A DNA stretch of 64,000 nucleotides, from NCBI RefSeq assembly GCF_003596405.1, contig NZ_QYUR01000002.1:186001-250000 (forward strand), read 5' to 3'. The notes beneath the pieces are model-generated. The model did not search any database and had not been told where the DNA came from. It was given only the letters and a program-made list of their open reading frames with translations. Below, in pieces: positions 51,849-59,786 of the stretch. Position numbers and translations under genes: made by a program. Position 1 is the stretch's first letter. Each line of letters opens with the position of its first letter. The DNA is from Pseudomonas cavernicola (GTDB lineage: Bacteria > Pseudomonadota > Gammaproteobacteria > Pseudomonadales > Pseudomonadaceae).

Positions 51849-52065
51849 AGTCTGTCCCCTCCTCCGGTTGGTTGATCTCGTTCTATCAGCCTAGTCCAGC
51901 CACCGTCGGTCGACCCTACCCTCGGTCGTACCGTCAGGCAGCAACCCCGTTGGGCCTGACCGCCGGCGCTGGTCAGCTTCGCAGCGCATCGCACACTCGT
52001 ACTGGGAGGCGCCTTGGCACTGCATTACACTGCCGTCACCAATCTCAAAAACAGGGAGTAAACCT

Positions 52066-52476
52066 ATGAGCGTGCTCAGCGAATTCAAGGCCTTCGCGGT
52101 CAAGGGCAATGTCGTCGACATGGCGGTCGGGATCATCATCGGTGCCGCCTTCGGCAAAATCGTTTCGTCGTTCGTGGGTGACGTGGTGATGCCGCCGATT
52201 GGTTTGCTGATTGGTGGCGTGGACTTCTCCCAACTGGCCATCTCCCTGAAAGCCGCCGAGGGCGATGCTCCGGCAGTCGTGCTGAGCTACGGTAAATTTA
52301 TCCAGACGGTTCTGGACTTCATCATCGTCGCCTTTGCCATCTTCATGGGGGTCAAGGTGATCAACAAACTCAAGCGTGAAGAAGCTGCGGCGCCGACGCT
52401 GCCGCCGGTACCGACGCCGGAAGAGGTTCTCCTAACGGAGATCCGTGACCTGCTCAAGACTCCACAAAATAAGTAG
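52066..52476 (+). CDS. mscL: Large-conductance mechanosensitive channel MscL
   Basis: 136 residues with two membrane helices (about 15-45 and 77-100). [24 protein letters not shown] and the C-terminal helical bundle ([11 protein letters not shown]) identify MscL, which releases solutes on hypo-osmotic shock. GGGAG lies before the ATG. Confidence 0.97.
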   Translation: MSVLSEFKAFAVKGNVVDMAVGIIIGAAFGKIVSSFVGDVVMPPIGLLIGGVDFSQLAISLKAAEGDAPAVVLSYGKFIQTVLDFIIVAFAIFMGVKVINKLKREEAAAPTLPPVPTPEEVLLTEIRDLLKTPQNK

Positions 52477-52523
52477 AGCCCGCGTTGCGCCGGTTCGCTA
52501 CCGAGCCGTTTAGACCGTCAGAC

Positions 52524-52549
52524 AAAATGGCGCCGTAAGCGCCATTTTC
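52524..52549. terminator. Terminator of mscL
   Basis: Stem AAAATGGCGC / GCGCCATTTT with a 5-base loop. It can also serve the leftward strand. Confidence 0.88.
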
Positions 52550-52681
52550 ATTGGCTAGCGTCAAGCAGCTAGGGTGGATTAGCCGCGCAACGGCGTAATC
52601 CATCAAACTGGGCTAGCTCGCCGCAGTCGGTGGAAGCCCCCGGGGATTCCACCCGACGCACATCGCTACAAGCCATTCGCG

Positions 52682-53458
52682 TTACCAATAGTTTTCCACC
52701 GCGACCTGCCCTGGGCGACGGGTCAGGCTGAGCTGCATATCCCGTGCTTTCAGCAGCGCCCGGCAGTCATCGATCATCTGCGGATTGCCACACAACATCA
52801 CTCGCGAAGACTCCGGCACCAGCGCCAAGCCAGCAGCGCACTCCAGCTCGCCGTTGGCGATCAGCGTCGTCACACGTCCATGCAAGGTGCCGGCAACCTG
52901 CTCACGGGTGACGATCGGCAAATAGGTCAGCTTGTGCGCATACTCCTGCAAATACTCACGCTGCATCAACCGCGAAATCAGCTCCTGATAGGCCAATTCG
53001 CCGGTAGTACGCGCGCTGTAGACCAACACGATGCGCTCGAAACGCTCCCATACCTCGAAGTCCTGCAGAATCGACAGAAACGGTGCCAAACCGGTACCTG
53101 TGCCCAACAGCCACAGATCTTGGCCATCGATAAAGCGATCCAGGGTGAGAAAACCAAAAGGTTGGCGCTCAACCAACAGCTGATCACCAGCCTGCAGGCG
53201 GTTGAGTTCGCTGGTGAACTCACCATCCGGCACGACGATGGAGAAGAACTCCAGGTACTCATCATGGGGCGCCGAGAGCATCGAATACGCCCGCCAGACT
53301 TTTGTGCCATCGGCCTTTTCCACCCCAAGGCGGGCGAATTGGCCAGCGCGAAAACGAAAATGCGCATCACGCGTGCAGCGCAGGCTGAACAAAGTCGGCG
53401 ACCAGGGGCGAACGTCTAACAATGTTTGGCGAGTGAACTTGTCTTCGCTGGCGGTCAT
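52682..53458 (-). CDS. fpr: Ferredoxin-NADP+ reductase
   Basis: 258 residues. FAD-binding RAYSMLSAP, NADP-binding GTGTGLAPFLSIL, and C-terminal aromatic end VENYW, typical of bacterial FPRs. It passes electrons between NADPH and ferredoxin/flavodoxin and is often linked to oxidative stress and iron release. No regulator gene is adjacent. Confidence 0.95.
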   Translation of the reverse strand: MTASEDKFTRQTLLDVRPWSPTLFSLRCTRDAHFRFRAGQFARLGVEKADGTKVWRAYSMLSAPHDEYLEFFSIVVPDGEFTSELNRLQAGDQLLVERQPFGFLTLDRFIDGQDLWLLGTGTGLAPFLSILQDFEVWERFERIVLVYSARTTGELAYQELISRLMQREYLQEYAHKLTYLPIVTREQVAGTLHGRVTTLIANGELECAAGLALVPESSRVMLCGNPQMIDDCRALLKARDMQLSLTRRPGQVAVENYW

Positions 53459-53914
53459 ACATCCGTTCCCAGTTAACGTTTGACCTCAGTCTCCCGCAAA
53501 TAGGCGCTCGGCAACACCACCGGCGCTGATATTCGGAACGGTTGAGGTGGTTGCCGAGGCAATGGCTTGATTGGACGACTATGGCAAGTCGCTACCCCTG
53601 CGCGCTGAGTCACCAGCTATTCGGGCTGCAAAATCAAGGAACCGACTGCGCAATGCGTGCAGCGGCAATGCCCGCGGAAACACTGAAAGAGTCTGTTTGC
53701 GTCATTCCCGCGAAGGCGGGAGCCCAGGGCCCAAAGCTCATCTGGATGCCCGCCGGCGCAAGCGCCGCAGGGTAAGTTAAGCGATACCCGTCGATCACTT
53801 ATCAGGTGGACGCTGGAGCGTCGAGGGCTGCATTCCCACGCAGAGCGTGGGAACGATCAGGTGGAATACCCCTACTCATTACACTTCAGGAAAGCACTCG
53901 GGCATGCCGGCGCT
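53459..53914. repeat. Repeat-rich gap with two repeat types
   Basis: 456 bases with no supported gene. 53700-53775 has the common CGTCATTCCCGCGAAGGCGGGA repeat family (its false translation gives CVIPAKAG). 53806-53858 is a short relative of the GATCGTTCCCACGC repeat at 13108. The first 240 bases show nothing that I recognise. Confidence 0.6.
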
Positions 53915-55564
53915 TCATTCGCTTGCCAGAGAGTGAGGGCTAGGGGTCCTTCGGCAGGCAGCAAACATATCTAGCTTAGGATCATAGACATTGGTCTTCA
54001 CTTCCAGCAGACCAAGCATCGAATGAAACAGGTTGTCATGACTGAACGACTTTGCCCGCTCACCCTTAAGGCAATCATTGTCCAAGGCGAAGGTCCGCTG
54101 ATAAGAGTCAGAAAACCAGGTCAACATGGCAACATGCGTTTGCTGTTCAGGGGCCATTACATAAGGCGTGCCATGCAGGAACAGGTTGTACTCGCCCAAT
54201 GATTCGCCGTGATCAGACAGATAGAGCATGGCGGTATCCAGTTTGTCCTGATTGCTGCGCAGTAGATCGATCAGGCTGGCCAGCACATGATCGGTATAGG
54301 CCAAAGTATTGTCATAGCCATTGGTAATACTTTCCCGCGAGCAATCACTCAACGCATTACTTTCGCAGACTGGGGTAAAGCGCTCGAACTCTTTCGGGTA
54401 GCGCTTGAAGTAGGCTGGCCCATGACTGCCCATCTGGTGCAGAACCAATACGGTGTCTTGATCTAAACGATCGATGTAGCCTTGCAAATCTTTCAGCAGG
54501 ATTTCGTCATGGCATTCACGATCGGCACACAGCCGTGGGTCTTTGAGATTACTCACATTCTCAAAAGAAACCTGATCACAAACTCCCTTGCAGCCTGACT
54601 GGTTGTCCCGCCACAGCACATGCAATCCGGCGCGTTTCAAAACATCGAGCAACCCTTCTTGGCTTTTCGCTTGAGCAGCACTGTAGTCCTTGCGGCCTAG
54701 ATTAGAGAACATGCAGGGCACAGAAACTGCCGTCTCGGTACCACATGAACTCACATTAGAAAACGCAATCAAGCCGCTCTCCGCCTGTAGCTCCGGTGTA
54801 GTGTTGCGCTTGTAGCCAAGCACACCAAAGTTCTCCGCGCGAGCGCTTTCACCCAAAACCAGCACGGTAAGAGAATGCCGCTTGTGCGTAGACCAAGCGG
54901 GTGCTTTGACTGCGTCCACGCCAATGGTTTGCAATGTTTTATGAGTTGAGGCGAGCTCCTCACGAAGATAGCCATTGGCTGCTCCGAGGAAGTTACTCGG
55001 CGCCACCATCAGCCGCAGCTCGTGGTGATTACGAAACAGTGAAGAAAGCCCTTGGTAATTAGTTAACGCCACCACGCCAAGGACAGAGAAAGAAGCGACA
55101 CTGACTAACACCTTACTCATCAGTTCACGGTGCCAGGGCCGATAACTAATCGGCATTCTCCACAACCACCAAGCCGGCAGAACACCTAATACAAATAAAT
55201 GCACCGCCAACTTTATAGAGAGTAAATCGCGCACCTCTGCCACATCGGTTTCGGCAATATTGCGCAGCATTCCCTTATCGAGGAGAACACCATATTGGCT
55301 CATAAAGTAAGCCACGCCGGCCCCAATCAATAACAACAGGGTCAGAGCAGGCTTAAACACCCATTTAAAGGCTAACAAGGTCAGCACGAAGTTAAAAATC
55401 GCCAAGACCATAAGGGCAAACGCCCCCATCATGACCACGCCTTGCCAGCCCGCCGGGGTAATATCGTGCAGGTGACGCCAGAGCGGAAAATTGTAAAACG
55501 CCAACAGACAAACACTAACCAGCAGCGTCACTAACTCGGGGCGTACAGTTTCACGTTTCAACAT
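53915..55564 (-). CDS. eptA: Lipid A phosphoethanolamine transferase (EptA/MCR family)
   Basis: 549 residues. Five N-terminal membrane helices, then a periplasmic sulfatase-fold domain: zinc site GESARAENFG, nucleophile Thr in SSCGTETAVS (about 276), LSDHGESLGE, and the GSHGPAYFKRYP motif. Multiple cysteine pairs are typical of EptA. Such enzymes add phosphoethanolamine to lipid A and can lower polymyxin binding. The gene uses A/T-rich codons more than its neighbours and is flanked by repeats, so it may have been acquired. Regulation: see the ColR-like site upstream. Confidence 0.93.
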   Translation of the reverse strand: MLKRETVRPELVTLLVSVCLLAFYNFPLWRHLHDITPAGWQGVVMMGAFALMVLAIFNFVLTLLAFKWVFKPALTLLLLIGAGVAYFMSQYGVLLDKGMLRNIAETDVAEVRDLLSIKLAVHLFVLGVLPAWWLWRMPISYRPWHRELMSKVLVSVASFSVLGVVALTNYQGLSSLFRNHHELRLMVAPSNFLGAANGYLREELASTHKTLQTIGVDAVKAPAWSTHKRHSLTVLVLGESARAENFGVLGYKRNTTPELQAESGLIAFSNVSSCGTETAVSVPCMFSNLGRKDYSAAQAKSQEGLLDVLKRAGLHVLWRDNQSGCKGVCDQVSFENVSNLKDPRLCADRECHDEILLKDLQGYIDRLDQDTVLVLHQMGSHGPAYFKRYPKEFERFTPVCESNALSDCSRESITNGYDNTLAYTDHVLASLIDLLRSNQDKLDTAMLYLSDHGESLGEYNLFLHGTPYVMAPEQQTHVAMLTWFSDSYQRTFALDNDCLKGERAKSFSHDNLFHSMLGLLEVKTNVYDPKLDMFAACRRTPSPHSLASE

Positions 55565-55645
55565 GATTGGTTCTGCTTAATCCAACTCAGAGATAGGCAC
55601 GATCCGAATCCGACGGATGCTCTTGCCCAGAATTGGCGAACCCTA

Positions 55646-55683
55646 CTTAAGTAAACTTAAAAATCTGGTGAAAAACTTGTTGG
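55646..55683 (-). promoter_or_regulatory. Candidate ColR site and CTTAA direct repeats upstream of eptA
   Basis: On the minus strand 55668-55683 reads CCAACAAGTTTTTCAC. This agrees with the ColR consensus YYNASNNYTTTTTCAC, as I recall it, at all but one position. It lies 104-119 bases before the eptA start. Next to it, CTTAA-GTAAA-CTTAA at 55646-55660 is a direct repeat like those bound by PmrA-type regulators. Inference only. Confidence 0.5.
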
Positions 55684-55703
55684 CCAATTTTCACAATCAG
55701 GCC

Positions 55704-55835
55704 CGTAGGATGGGTGAGCGCTCGGCTTGGCCGGGTGTGATTGGACGCTGAGCATCCTGGCTGCGCTCCCACGCTGGGGCATGGGAGCGATCAATTAGGC
55801 AATTGATCGGTATCGCTGCGCTCAACCCACCCTAC
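55704..55835. repeat. Compound palindromic repeat between eptA and rlmG
   Basis: Outer inverted ends GTAGGATGGGTGAGCGC / GCGCTCAACCCACCCTAC enclose a GCTCCCACGC...ATGGGAGCGATC block related to the 13108 repeat. This looks like one repeat inserted in another. Confidence 0.7.
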
Positions 55836-55971
55836 GAGTTGAACCGCGACGCTACCGAATGGGCAAAACCGTTAAGTGCTCGAGCGAAAAACCACATAAA
55901 CTAGCGGCATGGCGAGTTTTAATCTAAATCAATGACTTGCGTAATAGTCACGATTACAGAGTCCTTAGTTG

Positions 55972-57096
55972 ATGCCTCTATTCAGCACACCGTTTGCCAG
56001 TCTCGACCTGTTCCGCCAGCCGCCTCAGCGCGACGACCCGTTACAAGCCTTCGATGCGGCCGACGAATACCTGCTCAACCACCTGGCCGAGCAGGGTGTG
56101 ACGAGCGAAACACGCCTGTTGCTGTTAAACGACAGCTTTGGCGCGCTGGCTGCCAGCCTGGCTGGCAAGGCCCAGGTCACCAGTAGCGGCGACTCCCATC
56201 TAGGTGCTTTGGCGCTGGCGAATAATCTGGCGTGCAATAACCTGGCGGCGGACAGCGTGCGCTTTATCCCGGCCAGCCAGACAGTGCCCGGCCCGTTCGA
56301 CTGGGTGCTGATCCGCGTGCCGAAAACCCTAGCACTACTGGAAGAACAACTGATTCGCCTGCAAGGCCAGCTGGCACCTGGCGCGCGCGTCGTCGCCGCA
56401 GGCATGATCAAGCACTTGCCGCGTACCGCTGGCGATTTGCTGGAGCAATACATCGGCCCGCTGCAGGCTTCACTCGCAGTGAAAAAGGCCCGACTGCTGT
56501 TCGCCACGCCCAGCGCGAAAACCCCGGTGAGCTCGCCCTATCCCTCGCGCTACCAGTTGGACAGCCCACGCATCGAGCTGATCAACCACGCCAATGTGTT
56601 CTGCCGGGAAGGGTTGGATATCGGCACCCGTGCCTTTCTGCCGCACCTACCGCAAAACCTCAACGACGCGCGCGTTGCCGACCTCGGTTGCGGGAACGGC
56701 GTGCTCGGGATCGCCTGCGCCTTGGCCAATCCCAATGCGCGGCTGACGCTGGTGGATGAGTCGTATATGGCCGTGCAGTCGGCGGCTGAGAACTGGCGCG
56801 CAGCCCTGGGTGAGCGACCGGTAGAGATTCGCCCGGGCGATGGCCTGGCTGAGCAGGCGGAAGACTCGCTGGATCTGGTGCTATGCAATCCACCGTTCCA
56901 CCAGCAACAGGTAGTCGGGGATTTCCTCGCCTGGCGGATGTTCCAGCAAGCCCGAGCGGCACTGGTCAAGGGCGGTGAGCTATGGATAGTCGGCAACCGT
57001 CACTTGGGCTACCACGCCAAGTTGAAACGGCTGTTCCGTGGTGTTGAACAGGTCGCGGCGAATCCTAAGTTTGTGGTGTTGAAAGCGATCAAGTAG
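55972..57096 (+). CDS. rlmG: 23S rRNA (guanine-N2) methyltransferase RlmG
   Basis: 374 residues. An N-terminal degenerate methyltransferase-like domain (PLQAFDAADEYLLN, LLLNDSFGALA, RVPKTLALLEEQL) and a C-terminal catalytic domain with the SAM motif DLGCGNGVLG and NPPFH. The DPLQA..DAADEYLL start separates RlmG (G1835) from RsmC. ATG 55972 chosen; TTG one codon earlier is possible. Confidence 0.9.
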   Translation: MPLFSTPFASLDLFRQPPQRDDPLQAFDAADEYLLNHLAEQGVTSETRLLLLNDSFGALAASLAGKAQVTSSGDSHLGALALANNLACNNLAADSVRFIPASQTVPGPFDWVLIRVPKTLALLEEQLIRLQGQLAPGARVVAAGMIKHLPRTAGDLLEQYIGPLQASLAVKKARLLFATPSAKTPVSSPYPSRYQLDSPRIELINHANVFCREGLDIGTRAFLPHLPQNLNDARVADLGCGNGVLGIACALANPNARLTLVDESYMAVQSAAENWRAALGERPVEIRPGDGLAEQAEDSLDLVLCNPPFHQQQVVGDFLAWRMFQQARAALVKGGELWIVGNRHLGYHAKLKRLFRGVEQVAANPKFVVLKAIK

Positions 57097-57118
57097 CCGC
57101 GAAGCAGAGAGTCTCGGC

Positions 57119-57247
57119 GTAGGTTGGCGCTGAGCGCAGCGATGCCCAACGAGGAGTCGCCCGCGACTCCCAATACCCCGGCTCGCGTATGAAAGCCCGG
57201 CCTTGCCGGCCGGTTGTTGGGCATCGCCTTCGGCTCAGCACCAACCT
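57119..57247. repeat. Palindromic repeat family A, copy 2, split by IS110
   Basis: GTAGGTTGGCGCTGAGC at the left, the GATGCCCAAC / TTGTTGGGCATC and CCGGCCTTGCCGGCCGG hairpins, and GGCTCAGCACCAACCT at the right. The final AC(G) of the consensus end CCAACCTACG is found at 58530, on the other side of the insertion element. Confidence 0.88.
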
Positions 57248-57254
57248 TGTATGT

Positions 57255-57460
57255 TGTTTTCCGTCAACCGGGTTAACCTTTCAGGCCCTGCGCTTGACGC
57301 AGAGAAACAGTTACTGGGGAGGCCGTTCCAACCTGGAGGTGAGTTCACACTCAACCTCGCCCGTAGATTGGCCCCCCGCCTCATTGCCCACCGCGTGGAG
57401 TATCCGGAAGCCAGCTCATTGAGGTGGACTTCGCATCACAAGGTTGCAGCGGCAAGAAGT
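57255..57460 (+). ncRNA. Predicted IS110 bridge RNA
   Basis: A 5' stem-loop (CTGCG / CGCAG, 57288-57302) is followed by two bulged stems. The first has outer stem 57316-57324 / 57370-57378 and inner hairpin 57337-57343 / 57350-57357. Its left strand holds CCAACCT (57328-57334), identical to the left target. Its right strand holds CCGTAG (57361-57366), the reverse complement of CT plus the right target ACGG. The second has inner hairpin 57411-57427. Its left strand holds GAGTATC (57398-57404), identical to the element's right end (58522-58528). Its right strand holds ACAAG (57438-57442), the reverse complement of core plus left end CTTGT. Order and layout match the IS621 bridge RNA. Exact RNA ends are estimated. 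Confidence 0.75.
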
Positions 57461-57507
57461 GCGAGGTCGGGGAACCGGTAGCTATTGTTGCTCAAATGCC
57501 GGGCGAG

Positions 57508-58512
57508 ATGAAATCAATGAGCGTATTTGTCGGTGTGGATGTGGGTGCCAAGACAGTTGTCTTGGCATGGCGAAAGGGTGGTCGCACGCGGGGCAAGCTG
57601 GACATCCAGCAAACGCCCGAGGGGCACGCCCAGGCGGTGGAGCGGATTAAAGCGCTAAAAGCCGTCCAAGTCGTGATGGAGGCCACCGGCGTTTACTACT
57701 TGGACTTGGCCGTTGCCTTGAGCAAGGCCGGGATCGTCGTGTCTGTCATCAACCCCAAAAGCTTCCACCACTTTGCCCAACTCAAGTTGGCGCAAAGCAA
57801 GACCGACCCGCTAGACGCGGCCCTCCTGGCCGAGTACGCCGAGCGGATGACGCCAGCCCCTTGGACTGCGCCGGATACCCTCCGTATGGCGCTGCGTGAC
57901 ATCGGCCGACAAATCAATCGGCTGACCGCGACCCGTACACAAGCCAAGAACCGCCTGCACGCCTTGCGCTCCAAACGTGACACGCTGGCGCTGCTGATTG
58001 AAGACGAAGTTGAAGCGGTCGAGAGGCTGGATCAGCGCATCGAGCGACTCAGCAACGCTGCACAGCGCCTGATTGCCGAGGACGCCGTGTTGAACAGTCA
58101 GTTTCAGCATCTGCTGGCAGCCAAAGGTGTTGGCGTTGCCAGTGCTATTGCGTTACTGGCTGAACTCAGTGTCCTGCCCCAGCATCTGAAGGCGCCGCAA
58201 GTCAGTCGCTATGCCGGGCTAGATATCCGCCTGTGCCAATCGGGCAGTAGCGTCAATAAGGCTTCACGGCTGAGCAAGGCGGGTAATGCCTATCTACGAA
58301 GCGCCCTCTACATGCCGGCACTGAGCGCGGTACGACATGACCCAAACGCCAAGGCCTTCTACCTGTCCCTACAACGCCGTGGCAAAAAGAAAATACAGGC
58401 CGTATGCGCCGTCATGCGCAAGTACCTGACCGGGCTTTGGGCCTGCATCCAACTGGGCGAACCCTTCGACTCCAGCAAGCTATTCAGCAAAATCCATCTG
58501 GCTGAAGCTTGA
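57508..58512 (+). CDS. IS110 family transposase/recombinase
   Basis: 334 residues from ATG 57508 (ATG 57517 also possible). N-terminal RuvC-like DEDD domain: Asp in VGVDVGAKT, Glu in VVMEATGVYY, and Asp pair in SKTDPLDAALLAEY. A coiled-coil middle follows. The C-terminal Tnp_IS110 (transposase_20) domain has GVGVASAIALLAEL, YAGLDIRLCQSG and the catalytic Ser region RLSKAGNAYLRSALYMPAL. The frame is intact. The enzyme would work together with the RNA encoded upstream. Confidence 0.95.
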   Translation: MKSMSVFVGVDVGAKTVVLAWRKGGRTRGKLDIQQTPEGHAQAVERIKALKAVQVVMEATGVYYLDLAVALSKAGIVVSVINPKSFHHFAQLKLAQSKTDPLDAALLAEYAERMTPAPWTAPDTLRMALRDIGRQINRLTATRTQAKNRLHALRSKRDTLALLIEDEVEAVERLDQRIERLSNAAQRLIAEDAVLNSQFQHLLAAKGVGVASAIALLAELSVLPQHLKAPQVSRYAGLDIRLCQSGSSVNKASRLSKAGNAYLRSALYMPALSAVRHDPNAKAFYLSLQRRGKKKIQAVCAVMRKYLTGLWACIQLGEPFDSSKLFSKIHLAEA

Positions 58513-58527
58513 CGTCCAACAGAGTAT

Positions 58528-58695
58528 CTACGGCGTACTCAAGCCCGCCGCATTCATGAACAGCCGCAATAACCAGGACACCAGCCCCAGCGCCAACACG
58601 CTGCCTGTCCAGATAGCGAGCAACCAACCCAAGCGTTGCCACAGCGGTTTCTTTCCTGAGGTTTCGGCCGCATCGGTGGCCTGTGGTTTACGCAT
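58528..58695 (-). CDS. DUF2474 small membrane protein of the bd oxidase operon
   Basis: 55 residues with one membrane helix (WLLAIWTGSVLALGLVSWLLRLFM), AAGGTG before ATG 58695. DUF2474 genes follow cioAB in many bacteria, and the product is thought to be a small CydX-like oxidase subunit. The IS110 element ends exactly within its TAG stop codon; the empty site would give the same stop, so the protein is unchanged. Confidence 0.87.
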   Translation of the reverse strand: MRKPQATDAAETSGKKPLWQRLGWLLAIWTGSVLALGLVSWLLRLFMNAAGLSTP

Positions 58696-58776
58696 CACGT
58701 TGCACCTTCTGTAGGAGCGAGTTCTGCTCGCGATCGGGCGTGGCACAAAAGCATCGCGAGCAGATACAAGAGCACA

Positions 58777-59784
58777 CTAGTGATAGCCATCTTCATGGGT
58801 CACCTTGCCGCGGAATACGTAATAGCTCCAGGCGGTATACATCAGGATGAAGGGGATGATGAACAACGCGCCGACCAGGATAAAACCCTGACTCTGCGGT
58901 GGCGCGGCGGCCTGCCAGATCGTCACCGACGGCGGGATGATATTCGGCCACAGACTGATACCCAGACCGCTGTAGCCGAGGAAAATCAGCACCAGGGTGA
59001 GGATGAACGGCGAGTAGTTGCGGTTGTTCTGCACCGCCTTCAACAGCGCGTAGAGGGTCACCAGCACCAGGATCGGCACCGGTAGGAACCAGAACAGATT
59101 CGGCAGGCTGAACCAGCGCTGGGCAATTTCGGCATGAGCCAAGGGTGTCCACAGGCTGACAATCCCGGTCACGGCCAACACCGCAAAGGCCAACGGTCGC
59201 GCGAGATCGTGCATATGCTGTTGCAGCCGACCTTCGGTTTTCATGATCAACCAGGTGCAACCAAGCAGGGCATAGGCCGCGATCAGTGCCAGCCCGCAGA
59301 ACAGCGAGAAAGGTGTCAGCCAATCCAGCGAGCCGCCGGCGTAGGCGCGATTCACCACCGGAATGCCGTCGATGTAAGCGCCCAACGCAACGCCCTGGAA
59401 GAAGGTCGCGGCCAGCGAACCGCCGATGAAGGCCTTGTCCCAGATATGCCGCTTGTGCGCCTTGGCCTTGAAGCGAAACTCGAACGCCACCCCGCGAAAG
59501 ATCAGCCCCAAGAGCATAAAGATCAGCGGCAGATACAACGCGCTCAACACCACCGAGTAAGCCAGCGGGAAGGCACCGAACAGCGCCGCGCCGCCGAGCA
59601 CCAGCCAGGTCTCGTTACCGTCCCAGACCGGCGCCACGGTGTTCATCATCACGTCGCGCTCGGCGTCATCTTTGACGAACGGGTAGAGGATGCCGATGCC
59701 CAGATCGAAACCATCCATGACCACATACATCATGATGCCGAAGACGATGATGATTGCCCAAATCAGCGAAAGATCGAAGCCCAT
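58777..59784 (-). CDS. cioB: Cyanide-insensitive bd-type oxidase subunit II
   Basis: 335 residues, about eight to nine membrane helices. MDGFDLGIGILYPF and NTVAPVWDGNETWLVLGGAALFGAFPLAY are CydB/CioB hallmarks. It forms the heterodimer with CioA. The gap to cioA is two bases. Confidence 0.96.
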   Translation of the reverse strand: MGFDLSLIWAIIIVFGIMMYVVMDGFDLGIGILYPFVKDDAERDVMMNTVAPVWDGNETWLVLGGAALFGAFPLAYSVVLSALYLPLIFMLLGLIFRGVAFEFRFKAKAHKRHIWDKAFIGGSLAATFFQGVALGAYIDGIPVVNRAYAGGSLDWLTPFSLFCGLALIAAYALLGCTWLIMKTEGRLQQHMHDLARPLAFAVLAVTGIVSLWTPLAHAEIAQRWFSLPNLFWFLPVPILVLVTLYALLKAVQNNRNYSPFILTLVLIFLGYSGLGISLWPNIIPPSVTIWQAAAPPQSQGFILVGALFIIPFILMYTAWSYYVFRGKVTHEDGYH

Positions 59785-59786
59785 GG

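Larger units (their letters stand above)
57248..58529 (+). mobile_element. IS110-family element inserted at the end of repeat family A
   Basis: Removing 57248-58529 joins CACCAACCT to ACGGCG, restoring the repeat end CCAACCTACG seen in the other copies. A CT dinucleotide stands at both junctions (57246-57247 and 58528-58529), as expected for the core of IS110-type recombination. There are no inverted terminal repeats. About 260 bases of noncoding left end precede the transposase, and only 17 bases follow it. Length 1282 bases. Confidence 0.88.

Noticed and set aside
53542..53780. Two overlapping short frames after fpr
   Set aside because: They cover the CGTCATTCCCGCGAAGGC repeat; the CVIPAKAG translation is a known false product.
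55646..55660. A definite PmrA box
   Set aside because: The CTTAA repeats have a 10-base period and incomplete half-sites, and no pmrAB genes are nearby, so only a weak mention is justified.
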